From NCBI GenBank assembly GCA_039679385.1, contig JBDKVB010000074.1, positions 1 to 64,000 of the forward strand: a DNA stretch of 64,000 nt, given 5' to 3'. This document shows positions 1 to 8,428 of this stretch, in pieces (positions within the stretch are counted from its first letter, which is position 1; every line of letters begins with the position of its first letter). Below the pieces are notes generated by a model. It worked only from the letters and a program-made list of their open reading frames with translations, was not told where the DNA came from and ran no database searches. The position numbers and the translations under genes are program-made. The DNA comes from Armatimonadia bacterium. Lineage in GTDB: Bacteria; Armatimonadota; Zipacnadia; Zipacnadales; JABUFB01.

Positions 1-238
1 CCAGGCCCGTGTACGCAAACAGCATCACCGGGCCCTTGTTGTCCCACAGGTCACGGTAGGGCACAGCCCCCTGGAGCATCTCACGCCCTACCAGACCATA
101 GATCGCCTGGTCGGGCGTCAGCCACTCTCCCGGCGGCCGCAGACCGATCCCCACGAAGAGCACCAGCAAGCCCCAACCGACATAGCCTCTCCACCGACCA
201 CCCGTGTTGCCTATCTGTGCACGGACCAGACCTGTCAC
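1..238 (-). CDS. Membrane glycosyltransferase, GT39/ArnT-like, N-terminal fragment
   Basis: The gene runs off the left edge, so only about 79 N-terminal residues are visible. A cytosolic basic start is followed by a hydrophobic segment (WGLLVLFVGIGL), then TPDQAIYGLVGREMLQG and PYRDLWDNKGPV. The acidic residue in the first loop and the PYRD-WDNKGP block are typical of PMT_2/ArnT-like glycosyltransferases that transfer sugars from a lipid carrier in the periplasm. The start is a GTG, six bases after AAGGAGG (245-251 on the other strand). It is divergent from the GH20 gene. The family is fairly sure; the substrate is unknown. Confidence 0.75.
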   Translation of the reverse strand, partial: MTGLVRAQIGNTGGRWRGYVGWGLLVLFVGIGLRPPGEWLTPDQAIYGLVGREMLQGAVPYRDLWDNKGPVMLFAYTGL

Positions 239-352
239 CGGCGGCCTCCTTGCTTGTGGAAGCTTGGTCGCACCGTCACGGTCCAGGGTCAGAAGGTGAA
301 GCGCCCTCCTCCGAGAAGTACTCGGCTACCATCTCGCAAGGGAGGCCCCGCA

Positions 353-3301
353 ATGCAGCGTCTGTGTCAAGTTGCAGTGGTCTGTGCCGCCTTATTGGCT
401 ATGTTCGTCCAAAGTTCCTCCGCCGACCGCTGGGCTGACTACGGTGACTTCACTACCCGCTACGAATCCCTTGAACCCACGCCGCAGGGAGACGGGCATC
501 TCGGGTCCATCGCCTCAGGTCAGTCGCTGCAGGTTCGGTTCCCGATCCCCGCAGGCGATCTCGTCGGCTACTGGGTGAGCCTCAGCAACGTCGTCGGCAT
601 GAGCGGCCAGGGCAGCTCCTACCAGCTCCTCGTGCGCCGTGACTCAGCCACCGGGCCGGTCGTCTATCAGGGGCCGACCATCGCCAACGGCGACGAATGG
701 AATGCCACCAACCGGACACCCATCGACCTCACCGACACGCTGACGGAGGCCGACCGCGCCCGTGGCTATCTCGACCTGTTCGCCACGGGCATCGTCACAG
801 GTGACGGCTGGACGCTGTATCGCAACCAGCCCGGTCGCCCCATCTACGCCTATGCCGCGATTGCCAGTCCGGAGCTTACGAAGCGCCTCGCAGCCTCCAA
901 GGCCATGCAGCGCCTCGGAGTGTCGGTGATCCCGCAGCCTCGTGAGATGCGCTTCGAAGAGGGCAGCTTCAAGCTCGCTGCCGACACGCACATCTGCTAC
1001 CCCGCCACGGCATCCGAAGGTGTCCTTTTCGCCGCGCGGGAGCTGCATGACCTTCTTCAGGAGCGGACCGGTCTGGACCTGCGCCTTGAGCCCTGCGAGA
1101 AGGGACGCTTCGGGCACATCAACCTCGGTCTGGCCGGTGACAGCTTCTGGCCTGAGCAGCCGCCTGCCGGGCTTATCCCGCCAGGCAACGAAAGCTACCT
1201 CACCTTCGTCGATGACGACGGCGCCTTCCTCGTCGGGCCCACGGAGCAGGGATGTCTGTACGCCGCGATGACCGTCGGCCAGTTGGCCCGCAAGAGCGAC
1301 GGCGAGGTCGGCTTGCCGCACTGCACGATCCGCGACTGGCCGGCCTTCCCCTACCGGATCATCCAGTACGATGTGGCACGCGGTCAGACCATCAACGTGG
1401 ACTATGTCAAGCGCGTCCTCCGCGAACTGGCGCGCTGCAAGATCAACGCCGTGCTGTTCTACATGGAAGACGACTTCAAGTTCCGCAAGTACCCCTTCCT
1501 CGGGCGCGAGGGCACCTTCACCCACGAGAAGGCCGCCGAGCTATCGGCCTTCGCCAAGCCCTACCATGTGCAGCTCATCCCGCAGTTCGAATCACTGGGG
1601 CACGCAAGCGCCGTGCTCGGTCATCCCGAGATGAAGGAGTACCGTGAAGCCGGTGGCTCCTGGGTCTTCTGCACCAGCGAGCCAAAGACTTGGGAGTTCC
1701 TCGACGACGTCTACACCGAGCTGCTTGAGGCCTTCCCGAGCACCGAGTTCATCCACGTTGGCGCCGATGAGTTCGAAGGCGGCTTCGGCAAGTGCCCGGC
1801 CTGCAGCGCCAAGGTTGCCCAGGGCGGCTACGGACTGCTGTACTCCGAGCACATGAACAAGCTCAACCAGCTCGTCAAGAAGCACGGAAAGACCATGATG
1901 TTCTGGCCCTCTCACGGCGGACCGACTCCGGCGCTCAGCTACATGACGCTGCAGTACCAGGACCTGCTGGAGAAGGACTGCATCCCGACCGAGTGGATCT
2001 ACCACGGGCCGAGCAGCTACCCGCAGATCGAACAGTACCAGAAGGCTGGGTTCAAGGATGTGCACTGCTGCCCGGCCGTCGTGGGCTACTCACGAATCTA
2101 CCCGGACTACCGCACAACCTTCCGTGGAATCAGCGGCTTCTACAAGGCCGGGGAGGAGCACAAGTGCGGCGGCGCCTACTGCACCACCTGGGAGTTCATG
2201 CACGGCGCTCTCATCGAGAACTCCTGGTACGGGCTGATCTACTCCGCCGAGTGCGCCTGGAATCCCGAGAGCACCCCCAAGACGGAGTTCAACCGACGGT
2301 TCGCCGACGAGTTCTTCGGCCTGCGTGATGCTGCGGCCGCCGACCAGATCGAGAGCACGATCTCCGACCCGCTGCCGATGGACCGCAAGGTGAGCCAGTG
2401 GCGCAACCTGGGCACCCTCACCGACCTGATCTGGTGTGCGCCGAACCGCGTGATCCGGGACTTCGCCATGAAGCAGCCGCCGGCCCTCGCGCAATCCGCG
2501 GGTGAGTTCGCCACCGCCCTCGAGGCGCCGCTGGGTCGTGTTGCCGATCTCTCGGCCCGGGCGTCGACCAATAAGGTGACGCTTCAGGCTACCGGTCTTG
2601 CTCTGCAGATGATGAGCTACGCCGCTCACAAGCTCGAGGTCATGCAGCAGGCAGGAGTCACCTACCGGGCCGCCGCTGACCTGATAGGCAAGGACTCGAC
2701 TGCCTGCGCCGCCAAACTCCAGGAGGCCGCCGACGGCATCGCAGGACTCGGAAGTGAGGCTGGCGAGGCAGCCAAGGGCTACCGCTACTTCGTGGACAAC
2801 TGCGGGGCGTACCTCGGCGACTGGGACCGGCTGAACAAGCAGTCGGAGCAGCTTGGCGCGACTGCCGGTCAGTTGCGTGATCTCCAGGCCAAAGCCAAAG
2901 CGGGGACCATCGAAGCCTTGCCGGCGGGCGAGACCTTCGGCTTCGTGTCGGGGACGTACACCCGACTCGGCGAGTGGGTGCCGGCTCAGATGAGCGAGAC
3001 CGGCGCCACGGTCACCTACGATGTCACCAAGTTCATCAAGGGTGACGGACCAGTCGTCGTCGAGTGGGAGTACACGCGCGGCGCTCATGGAGTGGACATC
3101 GTCAAGACCGAACTGCTGTGTGACGGCAAGCCTGTGGCCGAGGACACCCACAAGGGCTGGAGCGGCGGAGGCACTCGCGACAATACCTATACGCTGCAGC
3201 TCAAGGGGTTCAAGCCGGGGAGCAAGTATGAGGTGGCCGGTCTGCTGAAGTCGAACGGGGGAACGGACTCTCGCGGGACCGTCTGGATGGTCGCGCACTA
3301 A
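353..3301 (+). CDS. Secreted GH20 beta-N-acetylhexosaminidase-like protein
   Basis: This 982-residue exported enzyme probably hydrolyses terminal N-acetylhexosamine residues. A signal peptide (LCQVAVVCAALLAMFVQSSSA) is followed by an N-terminal beta region, a GH20b-like domain beginning near VIPQPREM (about residue 200), and the TIM-barrel domain. The GH20 Asp-Glu pair is in HVGADEFEGG, at D472-E473, where Glu is the acid/base in the substrate-assisted mechanism. A helical region and a C-terminal beta domain follow. The ATG at 353 has GGGAGG upstream and gives a clean signal peptide, whereas a longer open frame from 254 would bury it. A strong hairpin lies just after the stop. The family is sure; exact specificity is not. 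Confidence 0.88.
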   Translation: MQRLCQVAVVCAALLAMFVQSSSADRWADYGDFTTRYESLEPTPQGDGHLGSIASGQSLQVRFPIPAGDLVGYWVSLSNVVGMSGQGSSYQLLVRRDSATGPVVYQGPTIANGDEWNATNRTPIDLTDTLTEADRARGYLDLFATGIVTGDGWTLYRNQPGRPIYAYAAIASPELTKRLAASKAMQRLGVSVIPQPREMRFEEGSFKLAADTHICYPATASEGVLFAARELHDLLQERTGLDLRLEPCEKGRFGHINLGLAGDSFWPEQPPAGLIPPGNESYLTFVDDDGAFLVGPTEQGCLYAAMTVGQLARKSDGEVGLPHCTIRDWPAFPYRIIQYDVARGQTINVDYVKRVLRELARCKINAVLFYMEDDFKFRKYPFLGREGTFTHEKAAELSAFAKPYHVQLIPQFESLGHASAVLGHPEMKEYREAGGSWVFCTSEPKTWEFLDDVYTELLEAFPSTEFIHVGADEFEGGFGKCPACSAKVAQGGYGLLYSEHMNKLNQLVKKHGKTMMFWPSHGGPTPALSYMTLQYQDLLEKDCIPTEWIYHGPSSYPQIEQYQKAGFKDVHCCPAVVGYSRIYPDYRTTFRGISGFYKAGEEHKCGGAYCTTWEFMHGALIENSWYGLIYSAECAWNPESTPKTEFNRRFADEFFGLRDAAAADQIESTISDPLPMDRKVSQWRNLGTLTDLIWCAPNRVIRDFAMKQPPALAQSAGEFATALEAPLGRVADLSARASTNKVTLQATGLALQMMSYAAHKLEVMQQAGVTYRAAADLIGKDSTACAAKLQEAADGIAGLGSEAGEAAKGYRYFVDNCGAYLGDWDRLNKQSEQLGATAGQLRDLQAKAKAGTIEALPAGETFGFVSGTYTRLGEWVPAQMSETGATVTYDVTKFIKGDGPVVVEWEYTRGAHGVDIVKTELLCDGKPVAEDTHKGWSGGGTRDNTYTLQLKGFKPGSKYEVAGLLKSNGGTDSRGTVWMVAH

Positions 3302-3321
3302 CCCCGAAGCACAAACCACAA

Positions 3322-3356
3322 CGCAAGGGCGTGGGGTAGCCAACCACGCCCTTGCG
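3322..3356 (+). terminator. Intrinsic terminator-like hairpin after the GH20 gene
   Basis: A 13-bp perfect inverted repeat (3322-3334 with 3344-3356) with a 9-base loop starts 20 bases after the GH20 stop and is followed by CTTTCC. It lies between convergent genes, so it may act on both strands. Confidence 0.75.
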
Positions 3357-3374
3357 CTTTCCTCCGAAGTACCC

Positions 3375-4346
3375 CTACGCCAAAGCGTGCTCGATGGTGG
3401 CGCGGACGGCGACCTCATTGAGCCGCATCTGGACGAAGGGCGGCGTGGTCGGGCTGTTGTTCTGGATCTCGCTCGTAAGCATGGGCACTCGCGAGCTGAA
3501 GTCGCGCCAGGCTCTCACGAGGTAGTCGCGCTGCTCACCGGTGTAATTCAGTGGCTCCACCTTCTCGATGGGCCGAGCCCCTTCGAGGTTCTGCCACGCC
3601 GCCACGACCGCCTCTCCCCACGCTCCTTCCGCCTGCTGGATCTGTGGCGGCTGCTCGTCGTAGGCACAGGGCATGATGACCATGCAGTTGCGGTCGCTGT
3701 TGACGAACTCCGTCTGGTGGAGCGAGAGCATCCAGTCCCAGGGGTACCGGTCCCATAGCTTGTACAGCCACCGGAACAGCGAGCTGCGATGATGGCGGTT
3801 CGGCTCCACGTACTCATGCTCCGAGACCTGCTCGTAGACAATCCCGTAGCGGGTCGGCAGCTTCTCCTCTTTGGTGTCGTCCCACAGATCCACGCGCTTC
3901 CACATCAGCCCGGTGTCGGGGTCGACCCCGCGCATCCAGGCCCAGAACTCGTCATTGGTGTACTTGCTGCCATCCCAGCACTCGACGGGAGCACTGGCCG
4001 TTCCCTGCGGATTGGCGTCGATGAGGAAGGTGATCAGACAGTCATGCAGCACGCGGTCGTTGTCGAACTCCGTCGGGCGACCGTCGAGGCTCTCGCCGGT
4101 GAGGAGCATGTTGATCACGTTCACCTGCCCGGCGATCGGCGCAGGCTCGTGGGCATGAGGCTTGTCGATGAGGATGCGCTTCTTGCGTTCGGAAGACGCA
4201 CATTTGTCGGTTACGCTCAGCGCCCACACGGGGCGACCGGCGTACTGAGGGAAGCTCTCCGCGGTGAAGGCATGGGGGAAGTTCTCGCTCCACTCCGCTA
4301 CCTGGGCGTCAACCTTGTCAGGACGTGAGATCCAACCGGGTATCAC
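3375..4346 (-). CDS. M14-family zinc carboxypeptidase-like protein
   Basis: A 323-residue protein with the layout of an M14 metallopeptidase. The motif IDKPHAHEPAP supplies the HxxE zinc ligands, SLHQTEFVNSD supplies a plausible third ligand (His) about 130 residues later, and SEIQNNSP near residue 295 could supply the catalytic Glu. No signal peptide is seen, so it may act in the cytoplasm, unlike many neighbours. It starts with GTG preceded by AGGTGA. Convergent with the GH20 gene. M14 is a motif-level assignment; a deacylase (AstE-like) role is also possible. Confidence 0.6.
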   Translation of the reverse strand: MIPGWISRPDKVDAQVAEWSENFPHAFTAESFPQYAGRPVWALSVTDKCASSERKKRILIDKPHAHEPAPIAGQVNVINMLLTGESLDGRPTEFDNDRVLHDCLITFLIDANPQGTASAPVECWDGSKYTNDEFWAWMRGVDPDTGLMWKRVDLWDDTKEEKLPTRYGIVYEQVSEHEYVEPNRHHRSSLFRWLYKLWDRYPWDWMLSLHQTEFVNSDRNCMVIMPCAYDEQPPQIQQAEGAWGEAVVAAWQNLEGARPIEKVEPLNYTGEQRDYLVRAWRDFSSRVPMLTSEIQNNSPTTPPFVQMRLNEVAVRATIEHALA

Positions 4347-4482
4347 AAGATCACCTATCGTGGTATGTTATGTAGGCGCAAGGTGTCCAGTCAGGGATCG
4401 GGGAAGGATTCCCGGCACGCGCGAAGAAACCTCCTCCCCTCGCTGGTCCACAGGGTCGCTAATCCTAACAGGTGATGATGCA

Positions 4483-5253
4483 ATGTCCCTACGCTCTCAG
4501 CGTACGGCAGTGATGCTCGCGGTGACGTGTCTTATCCTCTCCTCTCTCGCGTGGGCGGGCGAGGTCAAGCCGCCGGTGAACGCCGGAGAGGCCTGGCGTG
4601 TCTACGACGCCTCAGGCAAGGAAGTGAGCCGTCTCGTTCTGGGCGGCATGGATGCCAAGACCGGGCAGCTTAGCTACACCACCGTCGACCTTGCGACGGG
4701 CACGCCTGCTCCGGCCGCCCATGCCCTGCCGTGGGAAATGCGCGACGTGATCAAGGCTGAGGTCGCCAAGGGTGACCATGCGGATCGCGGCGTGTTCCTC
4801 GACCGAGCACAGATGAACTTCCAGACCCTCGAAACCGTGAAGGCCTCCGACCTTGGCGCCGCACCGGCAGCACAGGCCGGCGCACCTGGTGGCAAGCCCG
4901 GTGCACCTGCGCCTGGTGGTAAGGGTGGACCTGGTGCCCCGGCGGCAGAAGGCCCTGGTGCCGGCGCACCTCCGGGAGCGCCTGCGGCTGGTGGCGAAGG
5001 CGGACCTGCTGGACCTGCAGCGGAAGGCCCGGGCGCTGGTGCGCCTCCCGGTGGACCCTCTGCAGGCGGCAAGGGTGGTCCCGGAGCACCCGGTGGCGAA
5101 GCCGCCCCTGGTGCTGAAGGCGGCGAGGCCTCTGAAGAGGGCGGCGCAGGTGGCGGCAAGGGCCTGCCTCTGCCCCTCCTTGGTGGCGCAGTCGCTGCAG
5201 TTGTCGTGATCGTCGTCATCGTCCTCGCGCTGAAGAAGAAGAAGGCAGGCTAG
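4483..5253 (+). CDS. Pro/Ala/Gly-rich exported protein with C-terminal membrane anchor
   Basis: This 256-residue protein has a signal peptide (ending SLAWAGE), about 90 residues of ordinary sequence, then about 100 residues made of PGAPA, GAPPG and GGKGGPG-type repeats, and ends in one hydrophobic helix (LPLLGGAVAAVVVIVVIVLA) followed by KKKKAG. It therefore looks like a surface or periplasmic protein held by a C-terminal anchor, with the repeat region as a flexible linker or spacer. I do not recognise the folded domain. The ATG at 4483 follows AGGTGATG and matches the start of the signal peptide. Confidence 0.75.
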   Translation: MSLRSQRTAVMLAVTCLILSSLAWAGEVKPPVNAGEAWRVYDASGKEVSRLVLGGMDAKTGQLSYTTVDLATGTPAPAAHALPWEMRDVIKAEVAKGDHADRGVFLDRAQMNFQTLETVKASDLGAAPAAQAGAPGGKPGAPAPGGKGGPGAPAAEGPGAGAPPGAPAAGGEGGPAGPAAEGPGAGAPPGGPSAGGKGGPGAPGGEAAPGAEGGEASEEGGAGGGKGLPLPLLGGAVAAVVVIVVIVLALKKKKAG

Positions 5254-5288
5254 CCCCACAAGGCTTGCCGGAAAGCTACGTACACCCT

Positions 5289-5322
5289 CAGGGCCGGGAA
5301 GGGCACTCCCTTCGCGGCCCTG
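5289..5322 (+). terminator. Terminator-like hairpin
   Basis: Outer stem of 8 bp (5289-5296 with 5315-5322) with an inner GAAGGG/CCCTTC stem, 35 bases after the Pro/Ala/Gly-rich gene. There is no clean U-tract after it. Confidence 0.6.
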
Positions 5323-5382
5323 ATTGCCTTGCCTCCTCGGCCACAGCGACCCAGTGTCGCCCCCTCTTCCCCACAACCTCCC

Positions 5383-5410
5383 TTGCGAACCGACAGGGCG
5401 CGTGTACAAT
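5383..5410 (+). promoter_or_regulatory. Sigma-70-type promoter for thiE-thiM
   Basis: TTGCGA (5383-5388), a 16-base spacer and TACAAT (5405-5410). Transcription would start near 5417, leaving a leader of about 32 bases, too short for a TPP riboswitch. Confidence 0.6.
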
Positions 5411-5448
5411 AGGGCCCGTGATCCTCACAAGACGGGAGCCGATGAGCT

Positions 5449-6075
5449 GTGAAGCTTGACCTATCCGTGTATCTGGTTACTGAGCGGTCACTGCTCGCCG
5501 GGCGCAAGCTCGTCGATGTCGTGGCCGCCGCAATCGCCGGCGGCGCGACGGTTGTGCAGTTGCGGGAGAAGAAGGCTGAGGGCCGCGAGTTCTTTGAGCT
5601 GGCGGAGGCGCTGCTGCAGATCACGCGACCGGCCGGCGTCCCGCTCCTCATCAATGACCGCGTCGATGTGATGCTGGCCGCCGATGCCGACGGCGTTCAC
5701 GTTGGCCAGGAGGACCTTCCAGCCGACCGCGTCCGCCGGATGATCGGCCCCGACAAGATTCTCGGCGTCACCGTTGCCGACGCTGCCGAACTGGATGAGG
5801 CGGTGAAGGACGGTGCAGACTACGTCGGCACGAATGCCGTCTTCGCAACGCCCACCAAGACCAACACAGGGACCCCGCAGGGCCTTACGGGACTGCGGGA
5901 GATGTGCCGGGTGTCGCCCGTGCCCGTAGTCGGCATCGGGGGCATCGACCTGGGGAAGGCTGCCGACGTGATGGCGGCCGGAGCAGCCGGCTGTGCCGTG
6001 GTTCGTGCCATCATGGCAGCGCCGGACCCAGAGGCGGCTGCCCGAGAACTCGCCAGAGCTTGCCGGAAGCCTTAG
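5449..6075 (+). CDS. thiE: Thiamine-phosphate synthase
   Basis: This 208-residue TIM-barrel enzyme joins HMP pyrophosphate and thiazole phosphate to give thiamine phosphate in the cytoplasm. Signature blocks are VVQLREK (pyrophosphate binding), LLINDRVDVMLAADADGVHV (Mg and substrate binding), YVGTNAVFATPTKTN and PVVGIGGID. The length matches the family. The start is a GTG with GGGAG ten bases upstream. thiM follows after 37 bases in the same direction, forming a salvage pair. Confidence 0.95.
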   Translation: MKLDLSVYLVTERSLLAGRKLVDVVAAAIAGGATVVQLREKKAEGREFFELAEALLQITRPAGVPLLINDRVDVMLAADADGVHVGQEDLPADRVRRMIGPDKILGVTVADAAELDEAVKDGADYVGTNAVFATPTKTNTGTPQGLTGLREMCRVSPVPVVGIGGIDLGKAADVMAAGAAGCAVVRAIMAAPDPEAAARELARACRKP

Positions 6076-6112
6076 CGCTCACCGGCCTCCCCTTCGCAAA
6101 GGAAGACCAGCC

Positions 6113-6925
6113 ATGAAGCCTGAAGACCTCAGCCCCCGAATCGGCGCCGACCTCGCCAAGATCCGCGAGACGAAGCCGCTGATTCACCAGATCACCAACT
6201 ACGTCGTCATGAACGACACCGCCAATGTCACCCTCCAGCTCGGGGCTCTGCCGGTCATGGCCCATGCGCAGGAGGAGGTCGCCGAGATGGTGCGTTGCGC
6301 CGGGGCGCTGGTGCTGAACCCCGGCACGCTGGAGCCCTCCTGGGTGACCGCCATGATCCTCGCCGGGCAGGAGGCCAAGCGTTGCGGCGTCCCAGTGGTC
6401 CTCGATCCCGTCGGCGCGGGTGCAACGACCTATCGGACCCAGAGCAACCTGCGTCTGATAGCGGAGGTTCAGCCCACCATCGTCCGGGGCAATGCCGGGG
6501 AGATCGGCGCGCTGATTGGCGCCGGCGGAGAAGTGCGCGGTGTCGAAAGCGTGGGTGAGGTCGGAGACGTGCCGGCCATCGCAAAGCAGGCTGCTCAGGC
6601 CTGGGGAGCGACCGTAGCCATCACCGGCGCTCGGGATCACATCACCGACGGCACGCGGTCCCTGGCTGTCGACAATGGGAACGCCTGGCTGACCACGCTG
6701 ACCGGAACGGGGTGCACCTCGACGACCGTGGTTGCCGCCTTCGCTGCCGTGGAGTCTGACCCGGTCATCGCCGCCGCGGGTGCTTTGGCCTGCCTGGGAT
6801 ACGCCGCGGAACTGGCCGAGAAGGACACTCACGGGCCAGGCTCCTTCCGGGTCGCGCTCCATGACGCGCTGTACAACCTCACACCGGAAGCCCTCTCCGC
6901 CGGGGCACGCGTCACAGTGCTCTGA
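6113..6925 (+). CDS. thiM: Hydroxyethylthiazole kinase
   Basis: This 270-residue ribokinase-like enzyme phosphorylates 4-methyl-5-(2-hydroxyethyl)thiazole, supplying one ThiE substrate from salvage. Visible motifs are PLIHQITNYVVMNDTAN at the N-terminus, NPGTLEP, VLDPVGAGAT, RGNAGEI and the C-terminal anion hole TGTGCTSTTVVAAF with the catalytic Cys. The ATG at 6113 has AAAGGAAG upstream; an open frame extending to 5993 overlaps thiE and is not needed. A strong terminator follows. Confidence 0.95.
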   Translation: MKPEDLSPRIGADLAKIRETKPLIHQITNYVVMNDTANVTLQLGALPVMAHAQEEVAEMVRCAGALVLNPGTLEPSWVTAMILAGQEAKRCGVPVVLDPVGAGATTYRTQSNLRLIAEVQPTIVRGNAGEIGALIGAGGEVRGVESVGEVGDVPAIAKQAAQAWGATVAITGARDHITDGTRSLAVDNGNAWLTTLTGTGCTSTTVVAAFAAVESDPVIAAAGALACLGYAAELAEKDTHGPGSFRVALHDALYNLTPEALSAGARVTVL

Positions 6926-6955
6926 GAGCCCCGTCGCCCTACCCTCAGACACACG

Positions 6956-6989
6956 AAAGCCCGAGGCGCCCTGTTCGGCCTCGGGCTTT
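6956..6989. terminator. Bidirectional terminator between thiM and tRNA-Sec
   Basis: A 12-bp perfect stem AAAGCCCGAGGC/GCCTCGGGCTTT (6956-6967 with 6978-6989) with a 10-base loop. It ends in TTT on either strand, so it can stop thiM transcription from the left and the selD-tRNA-Sec transcript from the right. Confidence 0.85.
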
Positions 6990-6997
6990 GCTCACTT

Positions 6998-7095
6998 TGG
7001 CGGGGGCGTGTGGGAATCGGACCCACCCGGGACATCTCTCAATGCCCCACGACGGGTTTGAAGCCCGCGAGCACCACCAGGCACCATCCGCCCCC
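6998..7095 (-). tRNA. selC: tRNA-Sec (anticodon UCA)
   Basis: On the minus strand a 98-base tRNA ends in an encoded CCA. The acceptor stem GGGGGCG pairs with CGCCCCC, with discriminator G. The anticodon stem-loop is GCGGG-CTTCAAA-CCCGT, giving anticodon UCA. There is a long extra arm and a T-stem GTGGG/CCCAC. The length, long variable arm and UCA anticodon are diagnostic for selenocysteine tRNA. The T-loop reads TCCGATT rather than TTCGATT, a small oddity. It lies downstream of selD on the same strand and may be co-transcribed with it. Confidence 0.93.
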
Positions 7096-7153
7096 GTAAG
7101 GTCGCTTCCGGCCGCCTGAATCACGACCGGCAGCAAGTAAGAGATTCGCCGGG

Positions 7154-8215
7154 CTACCCGGCAGTTCCTTCCCCGAGGAAGGTGAGCCGTCCGGCCGCTT
7201 CGGCTTCCACCTCGCCCACATGCACCACCTGGACTCCTCGCGAGGCCATTGTCTCCAGCGCCGGTTCGAGGGCATCCTCCGGCAGGGCGATCAGCAGCCC
7301 GCCCGAGGTCTGCGGGTCGCACACCAGCTCGATCTGCGCCTCAGACCCAGCGCCGAAGTCGGCATCTTGCCCGTAGTACTCGCGATTGCTCGCCCCGCCA
7401 CCGGTGACGGTCCCTTCGGCCGCATGACGGAGAGCACCGGGCAGCAAGGGCAAGCGGTCCCACCAGAACCTCAGCCCCACACCACTCGCCTGGGCCAGGA
7501 CCTGCGCATGACCAATCAGGCCGAAGCCGGTGATGTCCGTGGCTGCGTGGGCGCCGAACTCGACCATCGTCTCAGAGGCAGCCTTGTTGAGGGCCGTCAT
7601 CGACGCGGTAAGCGCCGCCAGTTCCTCCTCGCTGATCTTGTCGCCCAGCATCGCCGTGACAAGCACCCCGGTCCCCAGCGGCTTGGTCAGCACGAGCTGG
7701 TCACCCGGCTGCGCACCGGCATTGGAGACCAGCTTGTGCGGGTCGACAAGCCCCAGTACCGCCATCCCGTAGTAGGGCTCCGGGTTGCTCATCGTGTGGC
7801 CGCCGGCGACCGTGACTCCTGCCCCCGCAGCCTTCGACATACCACCGTGCAGGATCTGCGTGAGGATCTCCGGCGGCAGTCCGACCTGCGGGAACCCGCA
7901 CACGTTGATCGCCAGGATGGGACGGGCACCCATGGCCCAGACGTCGCTGAGGCAGTTGGCCGCCACGATCTCGCCGAAGACGTGCGGGTCATCATGGATC
8001 GGCGTCAAAGCGTCTACGGTGAACACGACCGCCTGATCGGGAGCAAGAGCATACACCGCCGCATCATCGCCGGTTTCGTTGCCGATGATGAGGTTGGGGT
8101 CCACGAAGGTGGGAAGTCCTCGCAGAACCTGCGAGAGGGCTGCCGCCCCGAGTTTAGCCGCTCACCCAGCGCAGGAACTGGTCTGGGTGAGGCGGATGCG
8201 CTCTCGATCAGACAT
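7154..8215 (-). CDS. selD: Selenophosphate synthase, itself a selenoprotein (in-frame UGA = Sec18)
   Basis: SelD makes selenophosphate from selenide and ATP, the Se donor for Sec-tRNA. From the ATG at 8215 the frame reads MSDRERIRLTQTSSCAG, then TGA (8164-8162), then AAKLGAAALSQVL, and continues without a stop for 335 more residues. The TGA falls exactly at the catalytic Cys/Sec of SelD (family pattern CAG[C/U]AAK). Later motifs are GDDAAVYAL, FTVDALTPIHDDPHVFGEIVAAN, NVCGFP, GGHT and the CDPQTSGGLL block. Full length is 353 residues, normal for SelD. GGGAG lies ahead of the ATG. Without Sec decoding the gene would be called from an internal GTG at 8104 and lose its active site. Confidence 0.93.
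8119..8148 (-). promoter_or_regulatory. Candidate bacterial SECIS region in selD
   Basis: Two hairpins follow the selD UGA on the mRNA. The nearer is GGGC-GGCA-GCCC (8148-8137), with its loop 18 bases after the codon. The next is a perfect 7-bp stem CUCGCAG-GUU-CUGCGAG (8135-8119), with its loop about 34 bases after. Both fall in the usual bacterial spacing; which one SelB binds is not decidable by eye. Confidence 0.5.
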
Positions 8216-8428
8216 TGGGCTCGACTCCCTCAGTGGTAGCGACGTCGACGGTACCCCCTTCTCTCCTTACGGTCAGAAACCTCTTTGCCCTTGGTACCCC
8301 CGTGAGCTTCCGATCCCGAAACACGCCGGAAACGCCACCGAAAGGCCGGGGAAACACCAGAGTGCGAAAGTGACTGCAGCTCAGTCGAGCACGTGATCTT
8401 GCGGCTGGCAGAAAGGACGTGTTCATCG

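Noticed and set aside
5254-5448. A TPP riboswitch before thiE
   Set aside because: The conserved CUGAGA and related core elements are absent, and the predicted leader is only about 32 bases.
8216-8428. A sigma-54 promoter before amt
   Set aside because: No TGGC-N8-TGC element with proper spacing was found; the TGGCAC near the start codon lacks its partner half.
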